NCBI RefSeq assembly: GCF_020497125.1
Contig: NC_059084.1
Location: 3,251,501 to 3,315,500, forward strand
DNA length: 64,000 nucleotides
Direction: 5' to 3'
Source of the DNA: Mauremys mutica
Taxonomy: Eukaryota > Chordata > Testudines > Geoemydidae
Shown in pieces: positions 26,484 through 34,425 of this stretch. The notes under the pieces are model-generated. The model was given only the letters and a program-made list of their open reading frames with translations, was not told where the DNA came from and ran no database searches. How positions within the stretch are numbered: position 1 is the stretch's first letter; each line of letters begins with the position of its first letter. Both the position numbers and the translations under genes were made by a program.

Positions 26484-29400
26484 GCACGCCTTCCCCTCAA
26501 TGCTTTTGAATGTTCTGAGGGCAAGACTATATAAGGGGGCACTGCACTCTACCACCTCAGTTCCTTCCAGTTGCTGCAGCAGACAGAAGTGAACCATTCC
26601 AATCCATTCAGATCCAGGGGTTTTCCTCCTTTGATAGTGCCTTTGATAGTTTTAGTTGTTGTTGTTAGTGTGCAGTGTAGTTAAGTAATAAGTGTAGATA
26701 GTTAAGGAGAGTTGGAAGGTTCGGTTCCATGATATGGCGGAACAGCAGAAGAAGAAGAAGCTGGGATTTAAGAGATGTACTTTGTGCTCAGCTGTCTTCC
26801 CAGCATTGGATGACCACATTAGATGTCTGAAGTGCTGGGTTGAAGGTAATTCTCCTTCTGGGTGTTCCATTTGCCAGGATTTCATGCCCAGAGCATGCAA
26901 AGACAGATAGAATAGACTGAAGGTGCTTCTGATTATGGAGGCTTTAGCTGCTAAATCCTCTGGTTCTAGATGGTCATCAGATCTGAAGCCTAAGAGGTCA
27001 ATTTCAGATCCTGAGGCTTCCTCCAGCAAGACTAAGCTGCTTAAAGGTTCCCAGGACATTGGGATCTTCAATAGTTTGGTCTCCGGATCCTTCTGTTAAA
27101 GATGTCAAGGCTTCAAAGGCACCACTGGTGTTACAAGGCCATCTTTCTGCTGAGGATCCTGGAGCCACATGGTTGGCTCCAGCCTTACCTGTTTTGAGGA
27201 AGAAGACAAGGGAGAAGACAGCCAGTGTTAGCAATGCCAGATTCTGTACATCAGATTTATCAGCTCCATCCAAGTCTGACATGGCATTTGTGGTTCTGAC
27301 TCTGAAACCCTAGGTGGTTCTGGGTTCAACTTCATACTTGGATCTGGTACTTAAGTTTGTGGGACAGGCTCCATCCTCTGCTTCTGTTCAGAGACTGTCC
27401 TCTCAGACCTGAAGAGGACTTTTACCGTGGTGTCTGTGCACCTTCCTGCTTCTCAACACTCATCAAATCCAACTGAGAGGCAGAGGACGATGAAGAAGAG
27501 ATGGGTGTCATCTATTCCATGGTCAATGTCTTCTTCATCTGGAAAGAGAAGAGCAGAGGAGATAGTCTTTCTCCAGATCCATCAATGCATCCTCTTCCTA
27601 AGACTCCTGCAAGACCCTGTGGCAGATCTTTCTCACCTTTTATTTCTCTTTGACTTCTGGTTCCATTGTTGTCTCTGGTATGATCCACAGTGGTTCTGAG
27701 GTAGTATCCTCATTTAGAGGAGGAAAGAAAGAATTCAGACACCTGATTCATCCCAGTTCATGCCCCCTCAGCCTGGGCTCCCTCACTCCTTTGCTTCTCC
27801 TCCTATGGTGTGTTTCCAGATCCCATCTATTGGAGAGATTGGCAGTCCTAGTCTCCATGGCCCCATTGCATTGCACTGCAGGAATTTCTGAATCCTCCTC
27901 CTTATGAATGGAGAGGTGATGTTTCATCTAATATGGATCCAGTGTCTCAGCAATCATTGGATCTGGTTGCACCAGATCCATTGGCAGCTCAGGCAAGGGT
28001 ACCTGATACACTGTCGAAGAGAAGGATGAGAAGATAGCTCCTCTTTTTGAACAAGAACAAATGGATACTGACTTTGATGTCACCTGATGAGCTGATGTCA
28101 ACTGATGAGCATGTGGGTGTGCTTTCTGCTTCTTCCCATTCTGAGGATACTTCTCAGTTCAACTCCCTGGTGGATTGCATGGCATCCATATTGAACCTAC
28201 ATACGGTGGCCTTGGGAGAAGAGGCGGAGTGGGGGCAGGGTTACGGTTCGGGTGCTGGGGCCCCCCCTCCTTTGAGAGAGCTTCCGCCGCTCCTGGAGTC
28301 AGGGCTTCAGTCATTATTTAATTAGGACTCTGTTCCAACCTTCTGAATGTTCAGCACTGCATATAATTGGGAATATGCAGAACTACTCAAAGAAGAAATG
28401 AAGGTTACTTCCTTGTAACCAGAGTTCTGTGAGATGACTGCATATTCACAGTTCGCACCCACCATCCCCTCTTTCTCAAAGTCTTATTGTGGTTTCTCTG
28501 GGTTAGCAGTGGAAGGAACTGAAGTGGTACAGGGGGCAAGACCCCCTTATAAAGCCTTACTCTCTTGATGCTATAGTGATGAATACTATAGGAAAAACCC
28601 ATGAGAAAATTAATAATTTTCTCTTCAGAACAAGGTTTGAATAATGTGTGGTAAATAAGGCATGGGCCACACATTGAACAATTAGGAGAAAACAAAATAT
28701 TGAATAGCTGTGTATTAATTGAGCATAGACTATTCTGTGCACTGAATGAGGCAGGGATTCTGTGAAAAAAATAAGTGATCATATAATTAAAGAATGTATC
28801 ATAATGCAAACATACAAGGGGGGTACAGGCAACCTTAATTCTAGCATTTCCTAACTTTGGAGTGTTTGATTTTGCAACCTTAATAATCTTATTTTAACAT
28901 AGTTTTTGTGAGATATATGTGTGTGTGTGTGTGTGTGTGTACACACACATATCCAGTGTGATACATGTGTGTATATTTACACAGTCACACACATGGCCAT
29001 TTACAAAAATCACACAAACGTTTACCAAGTTGTGGTAGACTTTACTGTATTTTTAATGGTATTTGCTGTACTTAGAAGGGAAGATAGTAAAAGCCACAGT
29101 AAATTATAACATAAGGACTGGCAGTTGTGCAAAGCCTTACACATGTGATTGTTTTTATGGATCTGAGTAGTCCCATTGAATTAAATGGAACTAATGACTT
29201 ATACTGTAAATAGACATGTAACGTTTTGCAGGATCAAGGCCTAAGTAGATTTTTATGGGATACATTGCATCTTGTATCATCAACAGTATTGCCAACTCCA
29301 GCCATCCAAAAACTATGACTCAGACCCCCCAAAATGATGAAATTTTAAAATAAATGTTAGGTTCTTTTTGTTTGCCTTTTGCTTTTTGGCCCCATTAGGA

Positions 29401-29966
29401 TGCACTTGCTTTATCTTTTCAAGCTTTTCTGCACAACCACAAAGGCTAGAATTTTGTTTAAAATGAAAGCTTAGATTCCCATGCAATCTCTTGATTCCAG
29501 AAGGGCAGGGGGGGTTAAGAAAACACAAAATATCGTGAGACTTGTGATAAAATTGCAAGAGTTGGCAACACTGTAAAATTTATAAAGAACTTTAGGAAAA
29601 TTACATACATTAAAACATACAGATAAGAAACCATCTTAAGGCCTCAATCCTGTAAATATTTACTCCTGTGCAAAAATGTTTGTAAAATCAGTACGTTGGT
29701 TCCAACACCATGGGAACTTGTTTTATTAGCAGTTAAACTGACCTAAGTATATTTTTCAATTTCTTTTTTCTATACAGTACATCAACAAATCAGGAGTGAG
29801 TTCTGTCAGTTTTTTGGAGTTCTGTAAGAACAATGACCGGAAACAAGTTTCAGCCAAGTTTTACAGCTTCCTTGTTCTAAAGAAACAGCTGGCTATTGAG
29901 CTTACTCAGTGTGCTCCCTACGCTGATATTATAGTAACTGTGGGTCCAAAGTTCCATACTATCTGA
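1716..29966 (+). CDS. RAD21L1: RAD21L1, meiotic cohesin alpha-kleisin, 12 coding exons (complete)
   Basis: RAD21-like protein 1 is the germline alpha-kleisin that closes the SMC1B-SMC3 cohesin ring and helps build the chromosome axis and homolog pairing in meiosis. Joining 1716-1859, 3936-4065, 6491-6590, 8412-8518, 9466-9651, 13304-13405, 14232-14345, 16777-16997, 20186-20288, 23362-23501, 25162-25239 and 29778-29966 gives 1,614 nt, or 537 codons plus TGA. All junctions are GT-AG and phase-consistent. Domains are the N-terminal Rad21/Rec8 domain that binds SMC3 (residues 1 to about 103), a separase-type ExxR motif at 165-168, the SA/STAG-binding segment (about 300-360, with [11 protein letters not shown]) and the C-terminal winged helix for SMC1 (about 460-535). 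It is RAD21L1 rather than RAD21 because the middle is short and diverged, without RAD21's long acidic, glutamine-rich and proline-rich linker, and SNPH follows. A small extra phase-0 exon between 23,502 and 25,161 cannot be excluded. Confidence 0.95.
1975..3265 (-). mobile_element. Penelope-like retroelement 3' portion (degenerate)
   Basis: An open frame on the minus strand (3176 to 2553) reads like the C-terminal part of a Penelope-like reverse transcriptase. It has [20 protein letters not shown], then [20 protein letters not shown], and later [19 protein letters not shown] with FPEPLLLAF. The minus-strand 3' flank continues to about 1975 and includes 'ttggaccaacttctgttggt' in reverse, which also occurs near 15,380. 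No endonuclease part is visible, so the copy is 5'-truncated. Family assignment is from motif memory. Confidence 0.6.
3287..3423. mobile_element. hAT-type MITE, 137 bp, exact 8-bp target duplication
   Basis: Starts CATAGGTGCCAGAAC, and its reverse-complement end starts CAGGGATGCTGAAAC. It is flanked by GTTTCATG at 3279-3286 and 3424-3431. A second copy is at 37003-37130. Confidence 0.85.
3500..3685 (-). repeat. MIR-like (CORE-SINE) copy, reverse orientation
   Basis: Reads like the reverse of the ancient amniote MIR consensus: a 'gtgagttgcccgaggtcaca' segment followed by a 'tcttctgagtcctagtccag' segment. It is old and diverged. Confidence 0.6.
3936..4065 (+). CDS. RAD21L1: RAD21L1 coding exon 2
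   Basis: Residues 49-91 plus one base. It carries [20 protein letters not shown] and YLLADCSEA, the most conserved part of the SMC3-binding N-terminal domain. Acceptor AG at 3934-3935, donor GTATGT, ending in phase 1. Confidence 0.95.
4478..4588 (+). repeat. MIR-like fragment
   Basis: Shows 'agagcagaggactatgaac', 'cggctctattcccaaacgta' and a late 'caaggcatttaacctt', in MIR order but strongly diverged. Confidence 0.45.
4591..6171. mobile_element. Composite Harbinger-like MITE with internal insertions
   Basis: The left end GGGCAGGTCTACACT and the reverse complement of the right end (GGCCAAGTATACACT) form an inverted pair, flanked by CTA on both sides. That fits a 3-bp duplication. The interior is interrupted by unrelated material: a long unclassified block (about 4620-5055), a truncated hAT-like piece from 5056 and the 3' end of another hAT family near 5735-5799. 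Confidence 0.55.
5056..5740. mobile_element. Truncated hAT-like element with GC-rich interior
   Basis: Begins CAGTGGTTTTCAAACTG, the terminus style of hAT elements seen elsewhere in the window, but no matching right end is found. Contains a 15-base G run at 5237-5251 and CCC-rich text like that inside the element at 55274-56576. Confidence 0.55.
6491..6590 (+). CDS. RAD21L1: RAD21L1 coding exon 3
   Basis: Encodes [20 protein letters not shown] followed by [13 protein letters not shown], the end of the N-terminal kleisin domain. The acceptor is preceded by TTTCTTTT. It ends in phase 2, the split codon AA|T giving Asn. Confidence 0.95.
7640..7925. mobile_element. Harbinger-like MITE (GGCCTTGTCTACACTG type)
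   Basis: Starts GGCCTTGTCTACACTGCCAC after TAA, and is rich in internal inverted words such as the pair around 'acagtgctgggagagctctc'. The right end has decayed, so that border is approximate. Confidence 0.6.
8412..8518 (+). CDS. RAD21L1: RAD21L1 coding exon 4
   Basis: Encodes [20 protein letters not shown] and an acidic stretch. [14 protein letters not shown] matches the kleisin motif that follows the N-terminal domain. Donor GTGAGA, ending in phase 1. Confidence 0.93.
9113..9309. mobile_element. Harbinger-like MITE, 197 bp
   Basis: The left end GGCTATGTCTACAGTGCAC and the right end GTGCGCAGTGTAGACCTAGCC are inverted copies. TAA follows the right end and AAA precedes the left end. Confidence 0.7.
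9466..9651 (+). CDS. RAD21L1: RAD21L1 coding exon 5, with separase-type motif
   Basis: Residues about 161-222. It begins [18 protein letters not shown]. The EILR segment (165-168) fits the ExxR separase cleavage consensus and sits where RAD21 carries its first cleavage site. The rest is serine- and acid-rich linker. Phase 1 at both ends. Confidence 0.93.
9652..13303. other. RAD21L1 intron 5, mostly featureless apart from one MITE
   Basis: AT-rich intron of 3.65 kb. Apart from the element at 11161-11849, no exon, RNA gene or clear repeat was recognised. Confidence 0.6.
11161..11849. mobile_element. Long Harbinger-like MITE, 689 bp
   Basis: The left end GGGCTTGGCTACACTTGC and the reverse complement of the right end (GGGCATGGCTACACTTGC) match. 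TAT flanks both sides. Inner words such as 'cactggcaag' and 'cagtgtggacaa' extend the partial symmetry. Open frames on both strands inside it (for example 11291-11812) have no recognisable domain and are treated as chance. Confidence 0.7.
13304..13405 (+). CDS. RAD21L1: RAD21L1 coding exon 6
   Basis: Encodes [20 protein letters not shown] and on to DDNGVG, poorly conserved acidic linker. The call rests on phase agreement (1 to 1), an open frame between good splice sites and position between recognised exons. Confidence 0.85.
13665..14055 (+). mobile_element. CR1 LINE 3' end, sense strand
   Basis: The text follows the CR1 ORF2 C-terminus and 3' tail: 'cactaggaaaggag', 'gaggtctcttccagtcctat' and a closing 'cctatgatg'. 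It is 5'-truncated, as usual for CR1. Confidence 0.8.
14232..14345 (+). CDS. RAD21L1: RAD21L1 coding exon 7
   Basis: Ends in [19 protein letters not shown], which aligns with the conserved kleisin stretch before the STAG-binding region. Acceptor TTTTACAG, donor GTCAGA, phase 1 to 1. Confidence 0.92.
15355..15450 (-). repeat. Short copy of the Penelope-like 3' tail
   Basis: Shares 'attggaccaacttctgttgg' and the flanking wording with the tail of the element at 1975-3265. Confidence 0.5.
15672..16190 (-). mobile_element. CR1 LINE 3' end, antisense
   Basis: The minus-strand frame (16194 to 15877) encodes the CR1 ORF2 C-terminus, including [20 protein letters not shown] and FKRGLDKFM. The adjoining 'gggtcagaccaaaggtccat' and repeated 'cataagaa' are the CR1 3' tail. 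Lies in RAD21L1 intron 7. Confidence 0.9.
16777..16997 (+). CDS. RAD21L1: RAD21L1 coding exon 8, STAG-binding segment
   Basis: Residues 295-368. The order is basic [16 protein letters not shown], then [20 protein letters not shown], then [17 protein letters not shown]. This is the best-conserved middle block of the RAD21 family and contacts the SA/STAG subunit. Donor GTAAAG, ending in phase 0. Confidence 0.95.
18412..18533. mobile_element. TAGGGTGACCAGA MITE, 122 bp, exact 8-bp duplication
   Basis: Ends TAGGGTGACCAGA and TCTGGTCACCCTA are perfect inverted repeats. ATTTAGAT flanks both sides (18404-18411 and 18534-18541). A second copy is at 61712-61835. Confidence 0.9.
18707..18924. mobile_element. 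hAT-type MITE, 218 bp, exact 8-bp duplication
   Basis: Starts CAGTGGCTCTCAAAC and ends TTTGAGAACCCCTG. ACCTAAAA flanks both sides. Confidence 0.9.
19649..19997. mobile_element. hAT-type MITE, 349 bp
   Basis: Ends CAGCGGTTCTCAAACTG and TTTGAGAACCCCTG. The flanks ACTTAGAA and ATTTAGAG agree at 6 of 8. Same family as 45889-46252: both contain a 'ttagacttgctg' stretch and a 'gtcagaagggggtc' stretch near the right end. Confidence 0.8.
20186..20288 (+). CDS. RAD21L1: RAD21L1 coding exon 9
   Basis: Encodes [20 protein letters not shown] and a Glu/Arg-rich tail. It continues the LF-x-x-C motif that follows the STAG-binding block in RAD21L1. Acceptor TTTTACAG, donor GTGAGA, ending in phase 1. The intron downstream holds the large hAT palindrome. 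Confidence 0.92.
20498..22137. mobile_element. 1.64-kb hAT element built as a near-palindrome
   Basis: Ends TAGGGCTATCGATTAA and TAATCGCTTGACAGCCCTA are inverted. The flanks ATTAATTA and ATTAGTTA match at 7 of 8. The inverted similarity is not limited to the tips: about 20498-21128 matches the reverse complement of about 21560-22137, leaving a loop of roughly 0.43 kb. The arms include the 3' part of the transposase gene, so that part is present twice, head to head. Lies in RAD21L1 intron 9. Confidence 0.85.
21167..21787 (+). pseudogene. hAT transposase C-terminal remnant
   Basis: A 206-residue frame of which the part from about residue 20 resembles the C-terminus of Ac-type hAT transposases (ZBED1-like). 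It has [20 protein letters not shown], then [20 protein letters not shown], then [20 protein letters not shown] and a short [11 protein letters not shown] end. The second half is the hAT dimerisation domain. The BED zinc finger and most of the catalytic core are missing, so it cannot be a working transposase. A diverged inverted copy of its 3' end lies at about 20890-21120. Confidence 0.8.
22138..23361. other. Rest of RAD21L1 intron 9, nothing recognised
   Basis: AT-rich, no exon-like or repeat-like signal that I can name. Confidence 0.5.
23362..23501 (+). CDS. RAD21L1: RAD21L1 coding exon 10
   Basis: Encodes acidic, Ser/Thr-rich linker (begins [20 protein letters not shown]) with little conservation. 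It is supported by phase (1 to 0), the donor GTAAGC and position. Confidence 0.85.
23550..23810. repeat. AT-rich repeat-like stretch
   Basis: Recurrent inverted words such as 'attaattatttact', 'ttattaactatttatt' and 'ctttataaactacttataa' suggest an old DNA-transposon relic. Borders and family are unclear. Confidence 0.35.
25162..25239 (+). CDS. RAD21L1: RAD21L1 coding exon 11
   Basis: 78 nt, phase 0 to 0. Encodes [20 protein letters not shown] followed by ILNILR. The ERRW-x-KRT-x-Q motif opens the C-terminal winged-helix domain in RAD21 proteins. Confidence 0.93.
25440..26000. repeat. Unclassified interspersed repeat
   Basis: The part at 25455-25520 shares 'ctaactttggagt' and neighbouring words with 28840-28880. 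The part at 25610-25650 ('caattgctcataactttgcc') has the look of a dispersed amniote repeat. Family not identified. Confidence 0.4.
26450..26487. repeat. (CA)n microsatellite
   Basis: Uninterrupted CA dinucleotides grading into GCAC units, inside the DIRS-like relic. Confidence 0.95.
26734..26910 (+). pseudogene. DIRS-like gag N-terminal fragment, 58 residues
   Basis: Reads [20 protein letters not shown] followed by a [10 protein letters not shown] segment and a [11 protein letters not shown] segment. The C-x2-C, H-x2-C-x2-C and C-x2-C spacing matches the cysteine-rich start of vertebrate DIRS gag proteins. It stops at TAG (26908-26910), which I read as a disabling mutation because gag-like text resumes downstream. 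Confidence 0.6.
28047..28325 (+). pseudogene. DIRS-like gag C-terminal fragment
   Basis: A 92-residue frame containing [20 protein letters not shown] followed by an [10 protein letters not shown] segment, the kind of text seen late in DIRS gag. Detached from the N-terminal part by stops and frame changes. Confidence 0.4.
28918..28950. repeat. (TG)n/(AC)n microsatellite, self-complementary
   Basis: A TG run passes directly into an ACAC run, giving a small hairpin-prone palindrome. Confidence 0.9.
29110..29246. repeat. Old palindromic repeat ('cctgcaaag' family)
   Basis: Contains 'gtagtcccattgaattaaat' in the middle and 'tttgcaggatcaaggcct' at the right, matching in reverse 'ggcagttgtgcaaagcc' at the left. 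Related pieces are at 29636-29710, 31952-32020, 34163-34252 and 51495-51575. Confidence 0.5.
29284..29573. mobile_element. hAT-like MITE, 290 bp, just before the last RAD21L1 exon
   Basis: Ends CAGTATTGCCAACTC and GAGTTGGCAACACTG are inverted repeats with one mismatch in 15. No target duplication is recognisable, which suggests an old insertion. Lies about 200 bases upstream of coding exon 12. Confidence 0.75.
29778..29966 (+). CDS. RAD21L1: RAD21L1 coding exon 12, C-terminal winged helix and stop
   Basis: Residues 476-537 then TGA at 29964-29966. Carries [20 protein letters not shown] and ends in FHTI, close to the family's usual terminus. This half of the winged helix binds the SMC1 head. 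Confidence 0.96.
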   Translation, partial: YINKSGVSSVSFLEFCKNNDRKQVSAKFYSFLVLKKQLAIELTQCAPYADIIVTVGPKFHTI

Positions 29967-31320
29967 GAGCTAGCATAATCTACACATACCAGGGTTAAAA
30001 CCTGTGCCCTGAGTTTTTCAAACATTCTTTTTTCCAGAGGAGGGAGTTGCAGGTCTCATCAGACTATGGGGAATTGACAAATAGTTCCCCCCATATCATC
30101 CTTGCACCGCCTCTCCGGATTATATAATAGCTTGTGTAGGTGTGATATATATGTCATGGTTATTCACGGAGAAGATGTTTATTATAAGGTTTAGGTTTTT
30201 AAAAAAATATTTTGTTTAATATTATCAATAGTTCAATATTTTGTTAATGGAGAAAAGCTAAAAATAAGCATTCCACTCAAACAAATTTTGTATTTAATAT
30301 TAAATTTCTTTTAAAAATCTCCGTGAAAGTTCTGTAAAACCTGTCTAGAGTTACGACAAACACTGTTTTTAAAAATTGTTAAGCCAAAATCTTTGCACTA
30401 GGTTATTTTTTAAAAAAGACCATTAAAAGACCTATTAAATATTCAGTCCGGATGTCACAGGGTACATGAATAGATTTGACTATTTCCTATGGCATTGTAA
30501 GGTTATATAAGTGAGATACAAATATCCAAATGTAATGGTCCATGAAACCCTACTAACTAATGTAGATGTTCAATTTGTGTACATCTCAGAAAACTTATAT
30601 AGTTTATCACAAGCCATGGTACAGTCTGTTTATTTTATAACTGAAAGTCGTGTGTATTTATTTTTAACTTTATTTTTATTGGATAACACCACTAAAGCAT
30701 ATTTTGCTACTTTGTGATAACAGTGATACTTTAAGTGGTCTTTATTAGAAACATTAGAGTCCATTTTAAAATTATAACTTTCTTACAAGGAGAGTTTAAA
30801 CTTTATATTTTAAGCTCTAACAATAGACTTTCAAACACTGCCGACTATGTCTCTTCCTCTAGAAAACTAATAGTTCCATTTTCTGTTACTCTGCTGGTTC
30901 TTTAGGGCATTGTAGAGAAGTTACTCCAGACCCAGAATATTCATATAACATCCGGAAGACATTTTACACTATGAAATACTGCTCAGTATTTTTCTCAAAG
31001 ATTACTTATTTAAAAATTATTTGTTGACGTTTAAAATTCTTTGTTAAATTTATATATAATGAACTCAGTGCATTAGTATATCTTTTCCTTCCTTTTCTCC
31101 TAGGATGTTCTGTCACTTTTATTTCAGTGTTGTAAATTGGTGTTTTCTGCATTGAGAAATTAGTTATCTTAAATATACTGAAATGTGAGATGGTAATGTA
31201 CATTACATTTTTTAACAAAACGTTGATATACTTTGTGTGCAAACCATTGAGATTAAATCCGTAAAAAGCAAAAGCAGACATCTTCTTATCTTGTTGATAT
31301 CAGCTGTAAAATGTCAAAAA
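29967..31320. other. RAD21L1 3' untranslated and downstream region
   Basis: AT-rich. Likely contains the 3' UTR. Apart from the ATTAAA hexamers no feature was seen. Confidence 0.5.
30422..30439 (+). promoter_or_regulatory. Possible RAD21L1 polyadenylation hexamers (ATTAAA twice)
   Basis: ATTAAA occurs at 30422-30427 and 30434-30439, about 460 bases after the stop codon. No canonical AATAAA was seen closer. The region is AT-rich, so chance matches are likely. Confidence 0.25.
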
Positions 31321-31324
31321 CAAC

Positions 31325-31740
31325 AGACACATAAGCGTGGCCATACTGGGTCAGACCAAAGTTCCATCCAGCCCAGTATCCTGTCTACCAACAGTGGCCA
31401 GTGCCAGGTATCCCAGAGGGAGTGAACCGAACAGGTAATGATCAAGTGATCTCTCTCCTGCCATCCATCTCCACCATCAGACAAACAGAGGCTAGGGACA
31501 CCTTTCCTTACCCATCCTGGCTAATAGCCATTAGTGGACTTAACCTCCATGAATTTATCCCCCTTGTCCACCTGTTTGTTGACCCCTTCAAAAAACTCTA
31601 ATAGATTAGTAAGACATGATTTCCCTTTACAGAAACCATGTTGACTTTTGCCCAACAATTTATGTTCTTCTATGTATCTGACAATCTAGGGGATTTTAAT
31701 ATCTCAGCCATAATTTTTTCTACTGTCTAAAAGATGGGAC
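31325..31740 (-). mobile_element. CR1 LINE, antisense
   Basis: 'actgggtcagaccaaagttc' and 'ctggctaatagccattagtg' are the same text as the CR1 copy at 15672-16190. The part after 31560 comes from further inside a CR1-type element. Confidence 0.85.
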
Positions 31741-32774
31741 CAAATACTATTTATGGAAACTGAAAAAAAGATTGGTTTGCCATTGGTTTAAGTTATAGGA
31801 ATGCTCCTTCCACCCAAAAGTTAAATGAGTGGTGTTAATTTTAGTTTTGAATTTCTGAATTTCCACACATTTATCAGTTTGGATACCTCCTCAGGGCCCA
31901 AACACATGTTGCTCACCATCGACATGTAAAAAGTTACTTGTTTGTGGAATCGGGGCCCAATCCTGCATAAGAGTAGCCCTTCCCATTGATTCAATTAGAC
32001 TACTCACATGAGTAAGAATTAGTAGAATTAACCATTAATTATTACTTAAATGCTGTTTGCTTGCTTGTTTTGCCCAGTTTGAGATAACCTAATAAGGTAC
32101 AAATCTAAAAAGGAGTCCTTGCTGTTATTCTAGGGCTAACAATTTGACAGATTGCCTTCTGTGAAGAAAGAGACCCTGCCAGGCAGAACTGAAAGACCTA
32201 AGTCTTTCTCTATAGAAGCAGAACATTTTCCATTGATGACATGTGCAGGAGAAATCTCATCCAAATTTAGACTGGCCTGGGACTGTAATTATGAATGGCT
32301 TATATTTTTCTTTTCTTTGAGGGCTGGCCAGACGCTTTTATTTAGGAGTCTGAGTACCAATTTGTGGAGAAAAAGGGAGTTTGTTTTTCAAAATCTAGCA
32401 TCTGTTACCTTGGGAGCAGGCCCATGACCATGACCAAGACAGCAATAAAAAAGTCTCTCTGACTTCCAGCCTTACCCACCAAAGCTTGCTGTCTCCCCAT
32501 CTTGTATATGAATCAGGAGGGCTCAAATGATGGGCATTCTAGAAAATGTAGTTGTAAACCAAAAGTGAAAACTCGTGAATAATAGGCCCTGTTATGAAAG
32601 GAATTGTTTTGGAAATGGCTTCCTTGTCAGAAAAGTGGTTTTCAAGGACTCCCTCAGGCCACATCTCACTATTTAAGGGAGTAGTTACTGACTCTATCAT
32701 TTGTCACTCCTCAAGTAAACTTTTATGCTAACTTTTATGCTAGCTGACTGCCAGAAACTGGGAGTGGATGTCAA

Positions 32775-32910
32775 TGGATGAATTATTCAGTGATTGCCTA
32801 TTCTGTTCATTCCCTCTGAAGCACCTGGCTTTGGCCACTGTTGGAAGACAGGATACTGGGCTAGATGGACCATTGGTCTGACCCAGTGTGGTCGTTCTTA
32901 TGTTATATTC
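32775..32910 (+). mobile_element. CR1 LINE 3' end, sense
   Basis: 'ggatactgggctagatggac' followed by 'cattggtctgacccagt' and 'ttcttatgtta' is the CR1 3' terminus. Confidence 0.85.
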
Positions 32911-32939
32911 TTCTGTACTTGGGGGGGGGGAGGGAATTA

Positions 32940-34160
32940 ACTGCATATTTTACATCTGCAACTGCCTTGTGTTAGTGCCTTCATAAATCCCAGGTAACCT
33001 GTTTGATAGCTGGTTTTCAAGTGCAGAGTAGAGGAACTGACATGTTAGGGTATGATACAAGGAAGGTAAAGGGAAAGACCTGCAGTGTATGGTGCATCCA
33101 GAGAAAAACTGCTGCATGAGAGACTCAGGTGGAGAGAAATTAATGCCAGTGATGCAGGAGATGGAGAGCAGGAGGGAGAAGAGTCTGAACATGAAAATAA
33201 CTGCAGTACCTGAGGTGCATGAGAAGACACGACTACAGATCCTAGGTGCTAGAATAATACAAATACAAAAGGACACAACAGTGAATAGGAAGATGAACCA
33301 GCAGAAATACATCTCTCCCTTGTGGAACTCTTCAATATGACCCAGATTTCAATGCTGGAGATTTTGACTCCTCCACTTCAAGATCAAGATCTGTAGATGG
33401 TTTAGGAACCTTGCAAAGATCACTGTTTGAAAGACTTCCACAGAATGAGGTGTGCTTTGAAGAGGGATTTGAAGGAGGAAAGAGGTTATTTAGCTTGCGT
33501 GTGTCTAAGAGTGAGGGGCTTGCAGTATGGAAGAAAGCATGAAAACAAGAGTAGGAGCAGGATATAACAAAAGTGGTTTGGAAGAAGATCTGAGGAGGCA
33601 AGCAGGGATGAATAAGAGAAGTGTAAGCCGGAGAGAGAGAGAAATTGAACACAATGTGTATACTTTAGTTGAATCAAATACAAACCTTACAAGAAAAAAA
33701 TACTATAATAAACAATATCATGTGCTTACAAATTATATCAGATTAAATATAAAATGAGAAATTAGGGATTTAAATTTTGGTTAGCTGAGTATATATAATA
33801 TTTGAGGCATGAGTTTGGTTTATTTAATCTAGATGTTTGTATTTTAAATAATGTAGAAGAAGTTATATTAAATAGATATCAAAGCAAATGTATGAGTAGT
33901 AGTATGACCAGCAAGAACATGTATCAAGATATGTTGCACAAAGGAATCTCTGCCTTCAATGTCAATGTGGATTAAGGGTCTGAATGCATGTTTCCCATTA
34001 AATGTTTTACTTCTGAATTGAGAGGACATTCTGAGACATTTAAGAAGCTGTACACAAATATGTGTGTTGCCATTGCTAAGTATAAACTTTTATTTTGTTA
34101 ATGTTTATTAGTGTTTGTAACTATATATTTTGTTAATTTCAGCCCAGATGTTGGCTGCAT
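32940..34160. other. Intergenic stretch without recognised features
   Basis: Open frames on both strands at 32,950-33,750 are short, lack domain signatures and are not bounded by family-like splice structure. Confidence 0.5.
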
Positions 34161-34162
34161 TG

Positions 34163-34252
34163 AGCTGTGATCCTGCAAAGATTTTTGCACATGCTTTACA
34201 AATACTGCACAAAGTTAAGTATGTACAAAAGTCTTTGCAGGATTAGGACTTT
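34163..34252. repeat. Palindromic MITE-like repeat ('tcctgcaaag')
   Basis: 'gatcctgcaaagatttttgc' at the left is mirrored by 'aaagtctttgcaggatta' at the right. Confidence 0.6.
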
Positions 34253-34425
34253 ATAGACTAAAACGACAGCACCTTTCATCCGAAAGTCTCTCAAAGCACT
34301 TCACAGATTTTCCGTAGTATCTAGTCACAAACAGATTGAATAGTCAGGAAATACAAAATAGAATCCCAAATACCTTAAACTCCTGACATCAGATGAACTG
34401 TCACCATATCTCTCCGTTTGACTCT

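Larger units (their letters stand above)
26336..28560 (+). mobile_element. DIRS- or Ngaro-like retrotransposon relic
   Basis: About 2.2 kb with a gag-like zinc-knuckle start (26734) and a later gag-like frame (28047-28325). No reverse transcriptase or tyrosine recombinase is visible, so this is a deletion derivative. Wording at the left ('agttcttcaaatggctctgc', then 'atattccca') recurs near the right end ('agttctgtgagatgactgc', then 'atattcaca') in the same orientation. Includes a CA microsatellite at about 26450-26487 and a TATATAAG at 26529-26536. Confidence 0.6.
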
